Shown here: in pieces, positions 45,520 to 56,904 of the stretch
How positions within the stretch are numbered: the first letter of the stretch is position 1
How the letters are laid out: each line of letters begins with the position of its first letter
Assembly (NCBI GenBank): GCA_018340375.1
Contig: JAFFJZ010000013.1
Coordinates: 7,046,501 to 7,110,500 of the forward strand
DNA: 64,000 bases
Source: Gonatopus flavifemur
Lineage: Eukaryota; Arthropoda; Insecta; Hymenoptera; Dryinidae
Direction: 5' to 3'
Notes under the pieces: model-generated
Told to the model about the DNA's origin: nothing
What the model saw: the letters and a program-made list of their open reading frames with translations, nothing else
Database searches by the model: none
Translations under genes and position numbers: made by a program

Positions 45520-46080
45520 TCACATTACATGTGATAAGGAACCGGTATGTGAAATATCATATAAACTACGATAGCCAGTCTGTCGTTCATTCCACGTGCA
45601 TCACGATTGCATAAATTTGTGATTGGCAACGAGAATGTCCATCGTAAGTTTCAAATTACTTGTGATAGAAAACAGGTATGTGAAATATCACATAAATTAC
45701 GATGAACTGTCTATCGTCCATTCCACATGCATCACGATTGCATAATTTTGTGATTGGCAATGATTAAACGTCCATCATAAGTTTCACATTACTTGTGATA
45801 GAGAACAGGTATGTGAAATATCACATAAACTACGATGAACTGTCTATCGTTCATTCCGCATGCATCACGATTGCATAAATTTGTGATTGGTGATGATTAA
45901 ACGTCCATCGTAAGTTCCACATTACTTGTGATAGAGAACAGGTATGTGAAATATGACATAAACTACGATAGACTTCCCATCGTTCATTCCACCTCCAACA
46001 CGATTGCTTAAGTTTGTGATCGACAACGATTGAATGTCTATCGTAAGTTTTACATTACATGCCACAGAGAACGGGTTTGT
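45520..46080 (+). repeat. Tandem array of about 130-bp units
   Basis: The phrase GGTATGTGAAATATCA(C/T)ATAAA(C/T)TACGAT recurs near 45545, 45673, 45808 and 45940. Between copies are CATTCCAC(A/G)TGCATCACGATTGCATAA and TTTGTGATTGG. About four and a half units are present. The units are similar to each other, so the array is fairly young. Confidence 0.85.
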
Positions 46081-46419
46081 CAACATCCCGTAAGATACCA
46101 ATAATTTCATATCGTTAATTTCATATAAGTAATGGGTATGATCATGAAATACGATATGAAACGAAGAACTTCGTATAGTTTTCTAACGATTAAACCTAAG
46201 TATGATAGATTCGCATTAAAAACGATAGCATTCCTATCGGTCCCAAAATCAACTACGATAGACATGATGGAAAACGATACAATGTTTCGCAAAACCAATC
46301 GTTTCCTATCGTTTCCTTTTGGATTTCGTTATCAGGGGTAGACTGCGTTACCGACGCTCGTGATAGTCGTACGCTCGAGTAACGTTCATGGGTATTTGAA
46401 GGCCTAGATTTAATAACTC

Positions 46420-47425
46420 GCTGAGCGCTCGAAAACGTGAAAGAGTATTGTCCAAGTTATCATTCTGAGCGTGAAAAAAAGTTGGAATTTTGAAAAACAA
46501 AGAATACTGGGTGATAGGTCTTGAAAAATCAACCCAAGTCTCTACCTGTCATTTTTTCCTAGGATCGATAGTTTTGATGAAAGAAAATGAAACTGCACAT
46601 TTTTTTCTACCTTAAATCATTATTTTCTAACATTGAATTCGTTCGATCTCATTCATTTTTCGGAGAATCAAAATAAAACTTACAGATTCTGATTCCTGGA
46701 ATTCCAAGGAAGATGACAGTGTTTGAGAAAATTGTGAAAGTTAATAACAAATGATTGATTTTTCAATCCGAAGTGAAAATCATGTTTTCCATGCTTTGCA
46801 TTGGAAAAGTGGTGGGGGAAATATGAACTACAAGAATCTTCCAGCGACAAAGTTGTTCGCTAGTGTATAGACTAACTTTGTGGGAAATTTCAACTCGATT
46901 AGGTTATTACTTTGGAAAATACAGCGATTTATTTACAAGCGCGTAACCCATATTCGTGATGATTCTCACACAGTTGCAGATTGAATATAAGAGGCTACAC
47001 GAAACATTATGTCCACTCCACTTTTCACCGTAAGTTTATATTTCTTGAGTTGGAGAATCCAAATATCGAACTACTTTTGCAAAATTCATGTCCGATTCTC
47101 AGTTATAAACAATTCGATTGTTTGAAACGTGTTTATAGCCAAAAGTTCGGTATTTGAGAAGGATAATCGTTCGGGTGAAAAAAGTTCTGCATTTCTCGGG
47201 AAGAGATTATCTATCAAACTTTCTTCTCAATATTTATTTGGATCATTTATTCGAATAATCCATCAAGAATTGAGTGAGTGATTTTTCAATTTTCATTACA
47301 AAACGTGTTTCAAAGTTTGGAATTTTCATTATCTTACATAATTACATAAATTGAAGTATAACACAGATTTCCTTTACATGCAATTTCTTATTCCTGTTCA
47401 AAGAAGTTTTCTCTCGTCAAGTACT
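46420..47425 (+). repeat. Repeat A, copy 2: possible left terminal repeat with promoter
   Basis: From 46745 to about 47425 this is roughly nine-tenths identical by eye to the reverse complement of 56905-57533. The part from 46425 also aligns to copy 1 at 7300. It contains GAATATAAGAGG (TATA-like, about 46985), then an ATG (47009) opening the seven codons MSTPLFT, then GTAAGT (47030), a perfect splice donor. The direction is rightward, toward the pseudogene at 48499. No target duplication was found at the outer edge. Confidence 0.7.
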
Positions 47426-48490
47426 TTCACCGATTCATTTGTTGTATTTTGTTCCCCTTGAATTCTTTCTTTACAGTCTCCTCTTTTATCAACTCTCTTC
47501 TACAGGTTCCTTCTTGTTCATTTTTTCTTATTATTTTTAGCAAAGGCAGGTTTTTGGCTAAAATCAAATTCAGACCATATATACATGTTCTTCTGCGTAC
47601 ATGGCTTCCTTCAAAAATTCATGTTCTTCTACAATTTTTTGATGGTTTCATAATGCAATGTTTACTTTCGTCACTATTTCTGTGCTAAAAAAAACATTAC
47701 AAAACTACGAGGATAAAAATCGTTTCAATTTCCCGACCCGGGTTCCCAAGTGGCTTAGGTTCACTGATAACGCTGAAGACTTCAATGTGGTGAGGGATTA
47801 GGAGAAGGCTGATCCGATTCATTCGTTTCAAAACACACATGTTCAATGTTTCGGTGCTTTGTTTATGATTCTCGAGATTCAACTGCTTAGTGACGTTATA
47901 GATGTGTTTCATTGTGCAGTTTGTTATGTACGACGTGCATCATTGGAGAAATATATCCCGTTATCGATACAATATTTAAATCTGCCGTAATATTTCATCG
48001 TTATCCATTATATTATAGTTGGTGAGAAATGTCAGGAGAAAATCATGCGCGAACTGGCAGGAAAAGGACGAGAGGTGAAAATAGTTGGAAGAATAATAAA
48101 AGAAAAGTTTTAAGGAACGAAGTATGCTATTCCTGAAAATTATTGATTCATAGTATAATGCTGTATGCATGAGCTCTGATAGAAACTAATAAGTGTCATT
48201 CTATGGATTTCAATAGTTTACTGCGGGTTTGTCGTATCGTTTTGTTACAACCACTATAGGATTTTCATTAGGTTTTGTGTGAGAGACAACATTCTAAGGA
48301 TATTTATTTGTACAATCAGAGAAATGGGATAAGTACCGGTGAAAAACAGAATTTCTTTTAGAAACCCGTGTTGTGTTGTCACAGAGTCTATGAGTTTCTA
48401 TTAGAACATATTGGACTTTCCAAATAGAGTAATCGATCGTTTCATGAATTTCATTCTTATTACCTGTTTGTCAAAATTTTTTATGTCTTT
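47426..48490. other. Spacer or intron before the DDE-like pseudogene
   Basis: AT-rich sequence with T-rich stretches at 47440-47690. If the promoter in repeat A drives the gene at 48499, this is intron. I see no coding exons in it. Confidence 0.35.
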
Positions 48491-48791
48491 TATTGAATAT
48501 TCAGAGAGGTAGATTTTCAAGTGTGCAAAAGGGAATTCTTGAGAGTCAGGCTATGCAAGATAACCGCGGCAAAATTGATCACCGTATTTTTTTACCCAAT
48601 GATTTGAAAAACATAATCTATGAACATTGTTTATGTATTCCACATTCTGATTCACACTATGGTCGTGGAAGTCCTTCTTTGAAGTATTTTGATCATTCGG
48701 ACTTGGTTATATCTACCTTATACAAATTATTCATTGAATATTATAAGAACAAAACAGGTGATCCAAGTCCTCCAATTAAAGAATGAACTTA

Positions 48792-50071
48792 CCCGGTGTG
48801 TAAGTATGAAACCGGAATTTTTGTACAGAAAAAACACGTTTATTGTAATGATATGATACAAAGTAACTTGTTCAAAGTATTGTCCGTCGCTATCTATACA
48901 TTTTTTCCATCTTTCTGGCAATTTGTGGATTCCGCGCCGAAAGAACTGTTGCTCTCTTGAGGCAAACCAGTCATCAAGCCATTTTCGGACATCTTCGTAG
49001 GAAGTAAAGCGCTGCTCAGCAAGTGCGTGTCCCATCGATGCGAACAAGGAGTGATCGGATAGGGCAAGGTCCGGTGAGTAAGGCGCGTGCTGAAGAATCT
49101 CCCAACGGAACTACTCTATCGTTTCCTGGACCTGTTTTGCTTTGTGTGTCGGTGCATTGTCATGCAGCAAAATCACCTTGTGTTGTCTTTGTTGGTATTC
49201 TGGTCGTTTTTCACGCAAAACTCGATCCAAATCGATCATTTGTTGTCTGTAGCGTTGAGTATTGACAGTTTCCCCAGGTTTCAGCAGCTCGTAGTAGATT
49301 ACGTCCTTCTGATCCCACCAAACACACAGCATTGTCTTTCGTCCGTAGTGGTTTGGTCTTGCCGTCGATGTTGATGGTTCACCCGGAGTGAACCATGACT
49401 TTTTCCGCTTAGGATTCTCAAAATATATCCACTTTTCATCGTCAGTCACAATTCAATGGAGAAATGACTTTCTTTGGAACCTGGCGAGCAGCATTGATGT
49501 TTTGCGGTTTTCCTGTTGTCTTCCGTTGAGTTAATGTGGAACCCATTTCCCCACCTTTTGTATCTTTCCCATGACTTTCAACCGAAGGGAGATGACTTCT
49601 CGGGTCACCTTTAACTGATCCGCCAGTTGTTGTTGTGTTTGAGCGTCATCTTCGTCCAACAAGGCTTGCAGTCCAGCGTCTCCGGACCTTTTTGGTGGTC
49701 TTCCACGTTCTTCGTTCCTGACGTCAAAATCGCCACTTTTAAATCGTTTGAACCACTCGAAACACTGTGTTTTACCGAGAGCATGCTCACCGAACGCCTC
49801 CACAAGCATTCGATGCGATTCGGCTGCAGTTTTCTTCAGACGAAAACAGAAAAGTAGTGCTGTCCGCAAATCGTAATTTGTTGGCAAAAAAACCGACATG
49901 TTTATCTCTAATAAACTGATGCTACTGAATGAAACTCGTGTCATTGGGAGTTGAGAATCTTTGTCGGATATCAATGCAATAACAAGACACCGCTGACGTG
50001 ATGTATCGGTAACTGCATCGACATCTAGCACCACCCATAGGCAAATTCCGGTTTCATACTCACACACCTGG
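48792..50071 (-). mobile_element. Mariner element 5 (mellifera-like)
   Basis: Inverted ends CC(C/A)GGTGTGT(A/G)AGTATG continue to GAAACCGGAATTT with few mismatches. TA lies at 48790-48791 and 50072-50073. The length is 1280 bp. It is inserted in the exon of the DDE-like pseudogene on the opposite strand. Confidence 0.93.
48868..49899 (-). pseudogene. Mariner transposase, broken by stops only
   Basis: The ATG at 49899 opens MSVFLPTNYDLRTALLF. A helix-turn-helix region with CFEWFKRFKSGDFDVRNEE is followed by the linker WVPH. A TAA follows at 49531-49533, a TGA lies at about 49453-49455 and a TAG at 49111-49113. The catalytic aspartates are in VTDDEKW, LLHDNAPTH and YSPDLALSDHS, with 34 positions between the last two. 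The normal stop after QYFE appears to have become CAA (48868-48870), so the frame runs out through the 3' repeat. There are no frameshifts. This is a dead copy with a simple history of point changes. Confidence 0.9.
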
Positions 50072-51058
50072 TATTATAAATATTTCAATCATCCAGTTGA
50101 TTTTACTTTCTCCACACCTCGCAGTGACGTCTGTACTTTTTGTTTCGAGCACAAAAATAGCGATACAGTTAATATTGAATTAGAAAACCATGGAAAAAGT
50201 GTAGAGGAACATAAAATTCTGAAGAAAGCTATGTTAGCTGAACCAAATGTTCTATGTCTAGAATTTGATTTCGGCCAAAACTTGCCTATGCCAAAGATTC
50301 CTGTCTCTGAACAATTATACCGTCAACTTATTTGGCTGAATATTTTTAATGTACATGTTTTTAATAATCATAAGAGAAGCTATATGTATTTTTTCAAAGA
50401 AGGGAACTTGAAATGAAGAGCAAACACTGTGTGTAATTTCCTTTGGGATACCATACAAAGAGAATTGAAGATTGATTATTAGGACAAAATGTACTTGTTT
50501 TCGGATGGATGCGGGGGGCGAAATGAAATATATTTAATATTAACTTTCTTGTTGATGTTATCGAAAAAATTACAGATTGAAATCCTTCATGTATATCCGG
50601 TTCGTGGTTATTCTTATTGCTCTTGTGATCGCAACTTTGGTTCGTATGGTCAGAAGAAGAAAAAAATGAAAACAATAGAAACGCAAGATGACTACATTCG
50701 TTTAATAGAGAGTTCACCATTCACAGTGATTAGAGAAACCGACTACATTGTGAAGAATTTTGAAAGTCTCCTTCCAAAGAAAGTGAATGTGACGAAAAAA
50801 TTACAAATAAGTAAACCTGTGAAAATCATTTACTATCCAAATAATCACGTACAAATTTTCAATATTTACAATGGGGCATCGACGGAACATAAGTTAGTAT
50901 CGCAGATTGAATTCGATGAATTACTCGCTACTGGATCAGCCGATAGGATTGGATTAACGAAAGAGGAAATGAACAACGTTAAAGCATTGATGCTTCACTT
51001 GAGTTCGGGAGGAAAAAAATTTTTCAATAATTTTCTCGATAAAGCTTTGATACAATGA

Positions 51059-52493
51059 TGATGAAACCGATGAGCAAAAAATCATCTAAAATAACTCTAT
51101 AATAGAGGAGACTGCGAGAACGGAATTGCAGGAAAAACAAAAAACAATAGTACATTGTGCATCAAGTGGGAAAAAGCGGAAACCCCCGACGAGTGTGGAG
51201 TTGACCGCGCGAGCGTAGCGAGCGCGGTAATCACACATGTCGGAAAATTTCGTCTCCCACGAGCTGCACATACTATTTCCTTCGAATACCGCAAAGGGAA
51301 ATGCAATCCCCCCTTTTCTTCTGGAATGCAGAAAATTTCAAAATGACTCGAAGAAAACCATGTAAGAAATCATTTGGTGACGAATATTTGTTCATGCCAA
51401 GATGGAAACTTTTCGTATGGGAATATGTTTTTGAAAAAATTTGAAGAACCTTCGAAAATTTACTCAAAAACATAACACCTTGTACTCAAAGATTTTGGAA
51501 AATTCAGACAAATCTGAACGTTATTGAACATCCCATAAATGCTCCAGTGTACGTTCTGCTGGACAGGATTGGTAACGTACGTACTTATCAGACGATGAGA
51601 TGCTGTAGAGATGGGGGTCCAGGGGGCGAAGCCCCCCGTCGAGGTGCCGGGGTGGAGCCCTGGCGCAGGGGGTCTCAGGGGGGCCCGCGGCCCCCTGACC
51701 ATTAATAAACGAACTCAAGATGAGGAAAGAATAGTTACTACACTAGCTAAGATTAAGAATAGCTAATACACAGAGCGCAGATGCTGTTCCCTGTCAATAT
51801 CGCGGAGAAAAGGGAATTTCCGGTAAGATACCATACGTTCGATAGGCCACTCATAAGAGAGCGCTGGAGTGTTTGGCTACTCCAGAAGGATTAGAAATTT
51901 CCGGGAATCGTTCTAGGATTCACAAATCCAAATCATTGGGTGAAGGTGATTTCGAGCACAAGCTATCTTACCGCAATCTACATGGGAGGGAAATGAAAAT
52001 TGTCGATGACATGATTGATCAAAGAAAGAACATTTACAAACTGATGTCATTTAGATTAACTATTTGAATATTGTGTAGTTCAAAGTTTGAAAATAGAACA
52101 ATAAACTTCCAGAAAACACAAAAATACTTATAATCAAGAATAAATTCTAATTTTTTCATCTTTATCAACATTGATTTTCGAAGAATACTCCAGAACGAAC
52201 TTTTTAAGAATGACTATTATCATTTTTCACAATTTCAATATCGTGTAGTCGAATGGTCTAATTAACAGTTTGAAAGTGAAAGACAATCAGCCTCCAGAAG
52301 ATTGAAAAATACTGATTATAGTGAGCAAATTCTCATCTCTTTCTCCCATTGATTTCTAATTTTCATTTCAGAAATATTTGTTTTCGAAAACTTCGATTTC
52401 CAGCAAAATTGTACTTGGAAGAACAGATGGAGATGATTCAAAATGTTCTACTTTTTTTCAAAAGTTTTCCACAACCTCATAGGCACATTGGAA
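51059..52493. other. No gene assigned; GC-rich hairpin patches
   Basis: At 51195-51232 there is a GCGCGAGCGTAGCGAGCGCG-type palindrome. At 51613-51707 there is a very GC-rich patch with GGGGGCGAAGCCCCC and other hairpins, inside otherwise AT-rich DNA. A small ORF at 51873-52067 has no recognised product. Confidence 0.45.
51613..51707. repeat. GC-rich hairpin cluster
   Basis: Several short perfect inverted repeats lie close together: GGGGGCGAAGCCCCC, GGTGCCGGGGTGGAGCCCTGG and GGGGGGCCCGCGGCCCCC. Base composition is far from the flanking DNA. Such patches may be the end of a small mobile element; none is defined here. Confidence 0.5.
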
Positions 52494-55400
52494 TTAACTG
52501 AATGAAAACTTTTCAAGAAGTAACTTGAATCCAGAGCATGAACGAGTGATGCAGTTGTCTAATCTAACTAAACAATGTGTGCAGTTGGTCATCGTTATCG
52601 AAATGCCAGGGTGAACTGATACTTCTTTATGAGAAAGATTTTCCAACTGAACTACAGGAACATCATTGATTTCCACAGGTTCAGGACAGTTCGTCTCTGT
52701 ATTTGAAGTTAATCCGATTGCTGTTGCAATCTGCTCAGCGTTTCGATTTTTGCTGACAATCGAATCCTCGATATATCCCTCAGCGACCGCATTAGATTTC
52801 CAGCCTCCGTGTCGTTTCAGTGCAGTTATGTCAGCACTTGCGTTGACAAGTACTGTTGCTGATGTATGGCGAAGACTGTGGCCTGTGTATGATTTCGGGT
52901 TTTCGGGATTCAAATACTCCGCAATTAATTGAGGTGTTTTTCGAAATTCATTAATGCTGATAGGCTGAGTAGTGCATTTTCCTTGTTGGTAATTAAGGAA
53001 AAAACGTTCTGAAGACACCTTTCTAGGACGTGATGCGGCATACTGTTTCACGATGTTTGCCATCTCCCCTGTGATGGTGCACGAGCGTGGTTTGCAGGTT
53101 TTTGTTTGTGGAATGCTCACAAGGTAAATGTCGGTTTCATTTTTAACGTTGTCCACAGTGATGTTTGGTAATTCATCACTTCGGCAAGCACCAGTGATGC
53201 CAACAGTTGTCATTACCTGTAATGGACAGGAATTGGTAGTATTTTTGGTATTAGAGATTGAGTTTTGTTCACGCTTGAAATTTTGTTCTATATCCCGGAA
53301 AAAAGGTTCATTTATGATCAGATATGATCTGATATAGTTCTATTCAAATTTTTTCCCGATCTTATATAATTATATATAATTACATTTGCTCATATAGATA
53401 TAGTCATATATGATGAAACAAATCTATATATCCCAAAATGTCATCATCAAATTGAATTGGAGATTTAAGTAAATATAATATGGAATAGTCGAAGTACATA
53501 GATCGATTTAAACATGGCATAAGCTAAAAAATTCACCAAAAATATGAGATCTGAGCAGATATCTGAGATATAATAATACATGATGATATGTGTATGTATG
53601 AATATTTAAATATGTGTGAAGATCTGGTCCATACCAATGAATATTCATCGGAACCATAACAAATAAATGTTCATGTGGATGAAAAAAATGTTTTGGTGTG
53701 TGATGTGCCTACCAAAAACTTGCCCCCCCTCATTCTCTTCTGTTTATGTGGAACCTACTGCCCATAAGCAAGTTAAGGGTTCGGATTCATTTAGAGGATA
53801 CTGTCAATGAATTTAATACAAAAATTATCAAAACATATCCAGAACATAGGTCTTAATAACATTGAAATTACTTCCAATAATAGACAATGAATTCGAAGGC
53901 TTCTCTCGTTATATGGGATATCACTGCCATCCATTTATTCATCAGATTCACTGAAGTTAATACAGTTAAGCTATACTTGGATAATTCGGACATGGAAGGT
54001 CTGATAGAGAACTCGCAAGGTCAAAATATCAACGATTTCTCTCAATGGTTTTCTCGGGAGAAAGTGATAACCTGTAATTCGAGAAAACACTTGAGAGGGT
54101 GGGATAGAGACGAAATATTGGAAACATAGAACAACTCCTCTGCATATATCCGAAGCGAAAATGAAAGCGCGCATACATGCGAGGAAGGATAAACGAATTC
54201 ACCTGAGATTCTCTATCATTGGACCTCCTGTTGTCATTATTTTTAAACTCATTGAACTTTTGTCAAATAATCATCATAACATATCGATCTGCGAAGAATT
54301 TTCTGACATTCTTCTGTTCATATAAAGACTAGGTCACTTGCAACATTTCGATGTGCGAAGAATTTGCTGAAACTGCATCGAGCTGAGTCCAAGGTGGCCC
54401 GCACACCTTCCATCCATCCCCTTCCTAATTCATTACTCCTCTCTGACACACATTCATTGATTATGGAGCATGGTAACTAGAACAAATTCAAAATCGGCAA
54501 AAATCCAACCGCGTGATTCCCCACTCCCAACGGCAACAAGAAATCATTCGTTCTTTTAAATAAGAACGATCCTGATGGAAAGCCAGAGTATACTTTCGGG
54601 ATCTATCAGGGACACGCCTTGCAAAAGCAGGCCCGATAACACGCGGATTCACCAAGTTAAACGAGACAAAGTTCTCGTTTGGTACCGTGATCGAACTCGC
54701 GCAAGTTCCACGTGCCGGTAACAATTTTTGACGGAATACCTATCCCGCCAAACCCGTTTGTACCGCTCTCACTCTCTCGTTTAAATCTTCGCACTCGAAC
54801 TTTCCGAATTAATTTTCAAGTCAGAGTATTACCAAATTAAGTGCATCCAAACCGTATCCAAACTCCTGATCCAGTTGCCACCTTCTACAAGATCTTGGTC
54901 GCTCACTTTGGATCCACCTCGCAGCCAGATATTCAAAGGTCAGCTTGAACGGAAGTAGGTTCGTAAATTATTCTCATAAATACACACACATACACATACA
55001 CATACTTTCTCCCATCAGAAACTATCTCGATGTCACTGTTAAAAATCTTGTAATTAAAAAGTCATTGTATCTGTTATTCCATTCTATTCGAATCGTTTTA
55101 TTGTAATATCTTTCATTTGTTCTCTGTGTCTCTCTCTCTCTCTCTCTCTTCCCGAGGAAAATAAATATTAATGCGAATAACACTCGCCTCGAAAACTAAA
55201 GGTCAATCTATCAGTTCATTTCTCTTCCCTTTCATCATTGAAACGAAATCATTGAACATATCTACGGGTGCCGCCTTGGAATTTGGGGTTCCTCGGCAAG
55301 CTTAGAACGTGAGCAGACCCACACATTCGATTCGGTCTAGCCGCTCGGGCCATTTCGTACAATAAATAATTTGTGACGAAGTGATATGAACTACACTTGC

Positions 55401-56355
55401 CATTTGTCACTTCGTAACAGGTGAATGAACCGTGAGATCTGGATTTGAAACATCAGGTGGACATCAAAATTAGAATCTCACTTTGTGTTGGAAGTGAAAA
55501 TTGTACGTCTGTACAAGTAGCTATAGGAATATTTCTACATTTGATGATAGGTTTTTACATTCATGGAAAAATATAATGGATTTCGGTATCGAGTCATACA
55601 ATTGTCAATGAAATATATAATTTCTTTGGAAACTAATGAATAATTATTTTGGGATAATTATTCTGTCAATTATGATACCAGATTCGATGGTATCCTGCAT
55701 TATATGTAGACCGATATCTTTAAATCTTGGAAATTTTGCGACGTCCCTTCGTATCACTGTCCAATTTTCACTTTCAAAACATAGTAACGTTTCATTTCCA
55801 ATATAATTAGCATGTTTCTCACTTCCAATCCCATTTGAAAAGAAAAAAAACCATTTGTCACATGTTTATGTTGATATGATTAATTTTTTTTCTGTTTATT
55901 CATTATAACTTCATTTCTTATAACTTGACCTTTGCAGCCAGATGTTGATTATTTGGAGCTTCCATTATGAATTTTTGTATTTCCTCTGTAGGAAACACCG
56001 GAGCTTTTTTAGGGGTGAATTTTTACCAGTTTTTTTTCAAAAAAGCACTGACTTTCGAATACGTTGCGATATTAGGTTTGTTGTTCATAGACAATGTGGT
56101 CCGAAGCATCGAATATTGCACCCACAACGTTGACGATTCCCATATTTTTGATCTTTCTGCAAAGTATGCAAGGAATACGTAAAAGTTGTTGCGATTATTT
56201 TCTTTTTTCCATTTCATAAACACGTTATAAGCACGTTCGTATTTTTGCCGAGATTTTTCCGGAATCAATGCCTCCTCTGCAAGAACTGCTGCTTCATGTC
56301 ATTCTGAAGGCGTTAAAGATCCCACATCTCCCATAATATCGTCTGGTGAATTCAT
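52494..56355 (-). pseudogene. Crypton-type tyrosine recombinase gene, two exons
   Basis: Cryptons move by a tyrosine recombinase that joins DNA without a DDE enzyme. Exon 1 (56355-55931) opens MNSPDDIMGDVGSLTP. It contains EKSRQKYERAYNVFMKW and STLWVQYSMLRTTL, the N-terminal core-binding part. It has an in-frame TGA (56299-56301) and a TAA (56023-56025). It ends in LAAK before a GT donor (55930). Exon 2 (53216-52494) begins after CCATTACAG and is fully open. It has the catalytic set: arginine in GACRSDEL, HSLRH, HGGW and the tyrosine in EGYIEDS, all in the expected order. Joining the exons keeps frame. The intron is 2.7 kb. A domesticated host gene is possible, but the two stops in exon 1 argue for decay. 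Confidence 0.82.
53217..55930. other. Intron region with LTR-like debris
   Basis: Very AT-rich at 53290-53640. At 54590-55330 the composition changes, and a stretch with AATAAATATT, a run of TC repeats (55133-55151) and GGGTGCCGCCTTGGAATTTGGGGTTCC resembles an LTR with its leader. I found no paired LTR and no defined ends. No host exon was recognised. Confidence 0.35.
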
Positions 56356-56904
56356 TTGATTGAGATTGTGACAGCCGCAATTGTTGTTTCAACAATTTTG
56401 TGTTATAACACAGATGACAGGTTATATTTATTGATACACTGACTGGTTCAACGTGCTGAGCGAACAGATGGCATGAATAGAAATGCAACTGTGGTCGATA
56501 GAAAGAAGTTCAAATGGGCCACTTAAACATTCACTTGAACAGTTATTTGGTTCAGCAGTTGATTTAATAAGAGAAGAACTTCGATAAAATACGCGACATG
56601 AAATTGAAAACGTGCAAGTGCGACGAGGTGTTGTTTCTTCTGATTGCAAAGCGGAACGCGGAAACGGACCGTTTGCAAGGTTGCCACTCTGAGACATTGA
56701 AGTGGCAGTGCTCCCACATAACCTTCCCTACGATCGACAACTCTTCTCCTATATCTTTGTCACACTCGTGAGGGGAGTAACAACTTCTCCCACCCTGACG
56801 TCATCGATCGGGAAATCGATCATTTCAGCCCTCTGCCAACAGGTTCCCGAACTTGCATTTCCCGTGCGGGTATTGAAGAAAAACATTTTTTCGAGAAAGG
56901 ATAA
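56356..56904. other. No gene seen (upstream of Crypton exon 1)
   Basis: If repeat A copy 3 provides the promoter on the minus strand, this is 5' leader or intron of the recombinase gene. No other motif is recognised. Confidence 0.35.

Larger units (their letters stand above)
42548..46340. repeat. Compound block of non-coding repeats
   Basis: The block opens with GTCCCTGATGTCAAAACC and TATCG/CGATA-rich phrases. It closes with the rough inverse (GGATTTCGTTATCAGGGGTAG, 46320-46340), so it may be one large non-autonomous element. Inside, in order, are TATCGTTTC(T/C)TATGTAA-type repeats (42560-42930), longer units at 42960-43800, a pair of direct repeats at 44735-44960 and 45305-45520, and a tandem array at 45520-46080. 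No protein domain was recognised. ORFs such as 43199-43441 follow the repeats. Confidence 0.5.
48499..51058 (+). pseudogene. Transposon-derived DDE-like gene (DUF7869-like), split by mariner 5
   Basis: The last exon seems to start after TTGAATATTCAG at 48498 and reads RGRFSSVQKGI and a SHYGRGSPS phrase. Mariner 5 interrupts it at 48792-50071. It resumes with STPRSDVCTFC, EFDFGQNLPMP, LFSDGCGGRNE and YSYCSCDRNFG, ending at 51056-51058. I recognise this as a widespread insect protein family; I believe its C-terminal half is called DUF7869, but that name is from memory. The spaced aspartates (FDFGQ, SDGCGG, CDRNFG) suggest an RNase H-like transposase fold. Removing the mariner and one TA restores a continuous frame. 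Three in-frame stops remain, near 48784, 50414 and 50480, and there are no frameshifts. GHSY, usual in the family, is GYSY here. The function is unproven. Confidence 0.7.

Noticed and set aside
45520..46080. Regularly spaced repeats resembling a CRISPR array
   Set aside because: Units are about 130 bp and similar throughout, with no unique spacers and no cas genes. The DNA is eukaryotic.
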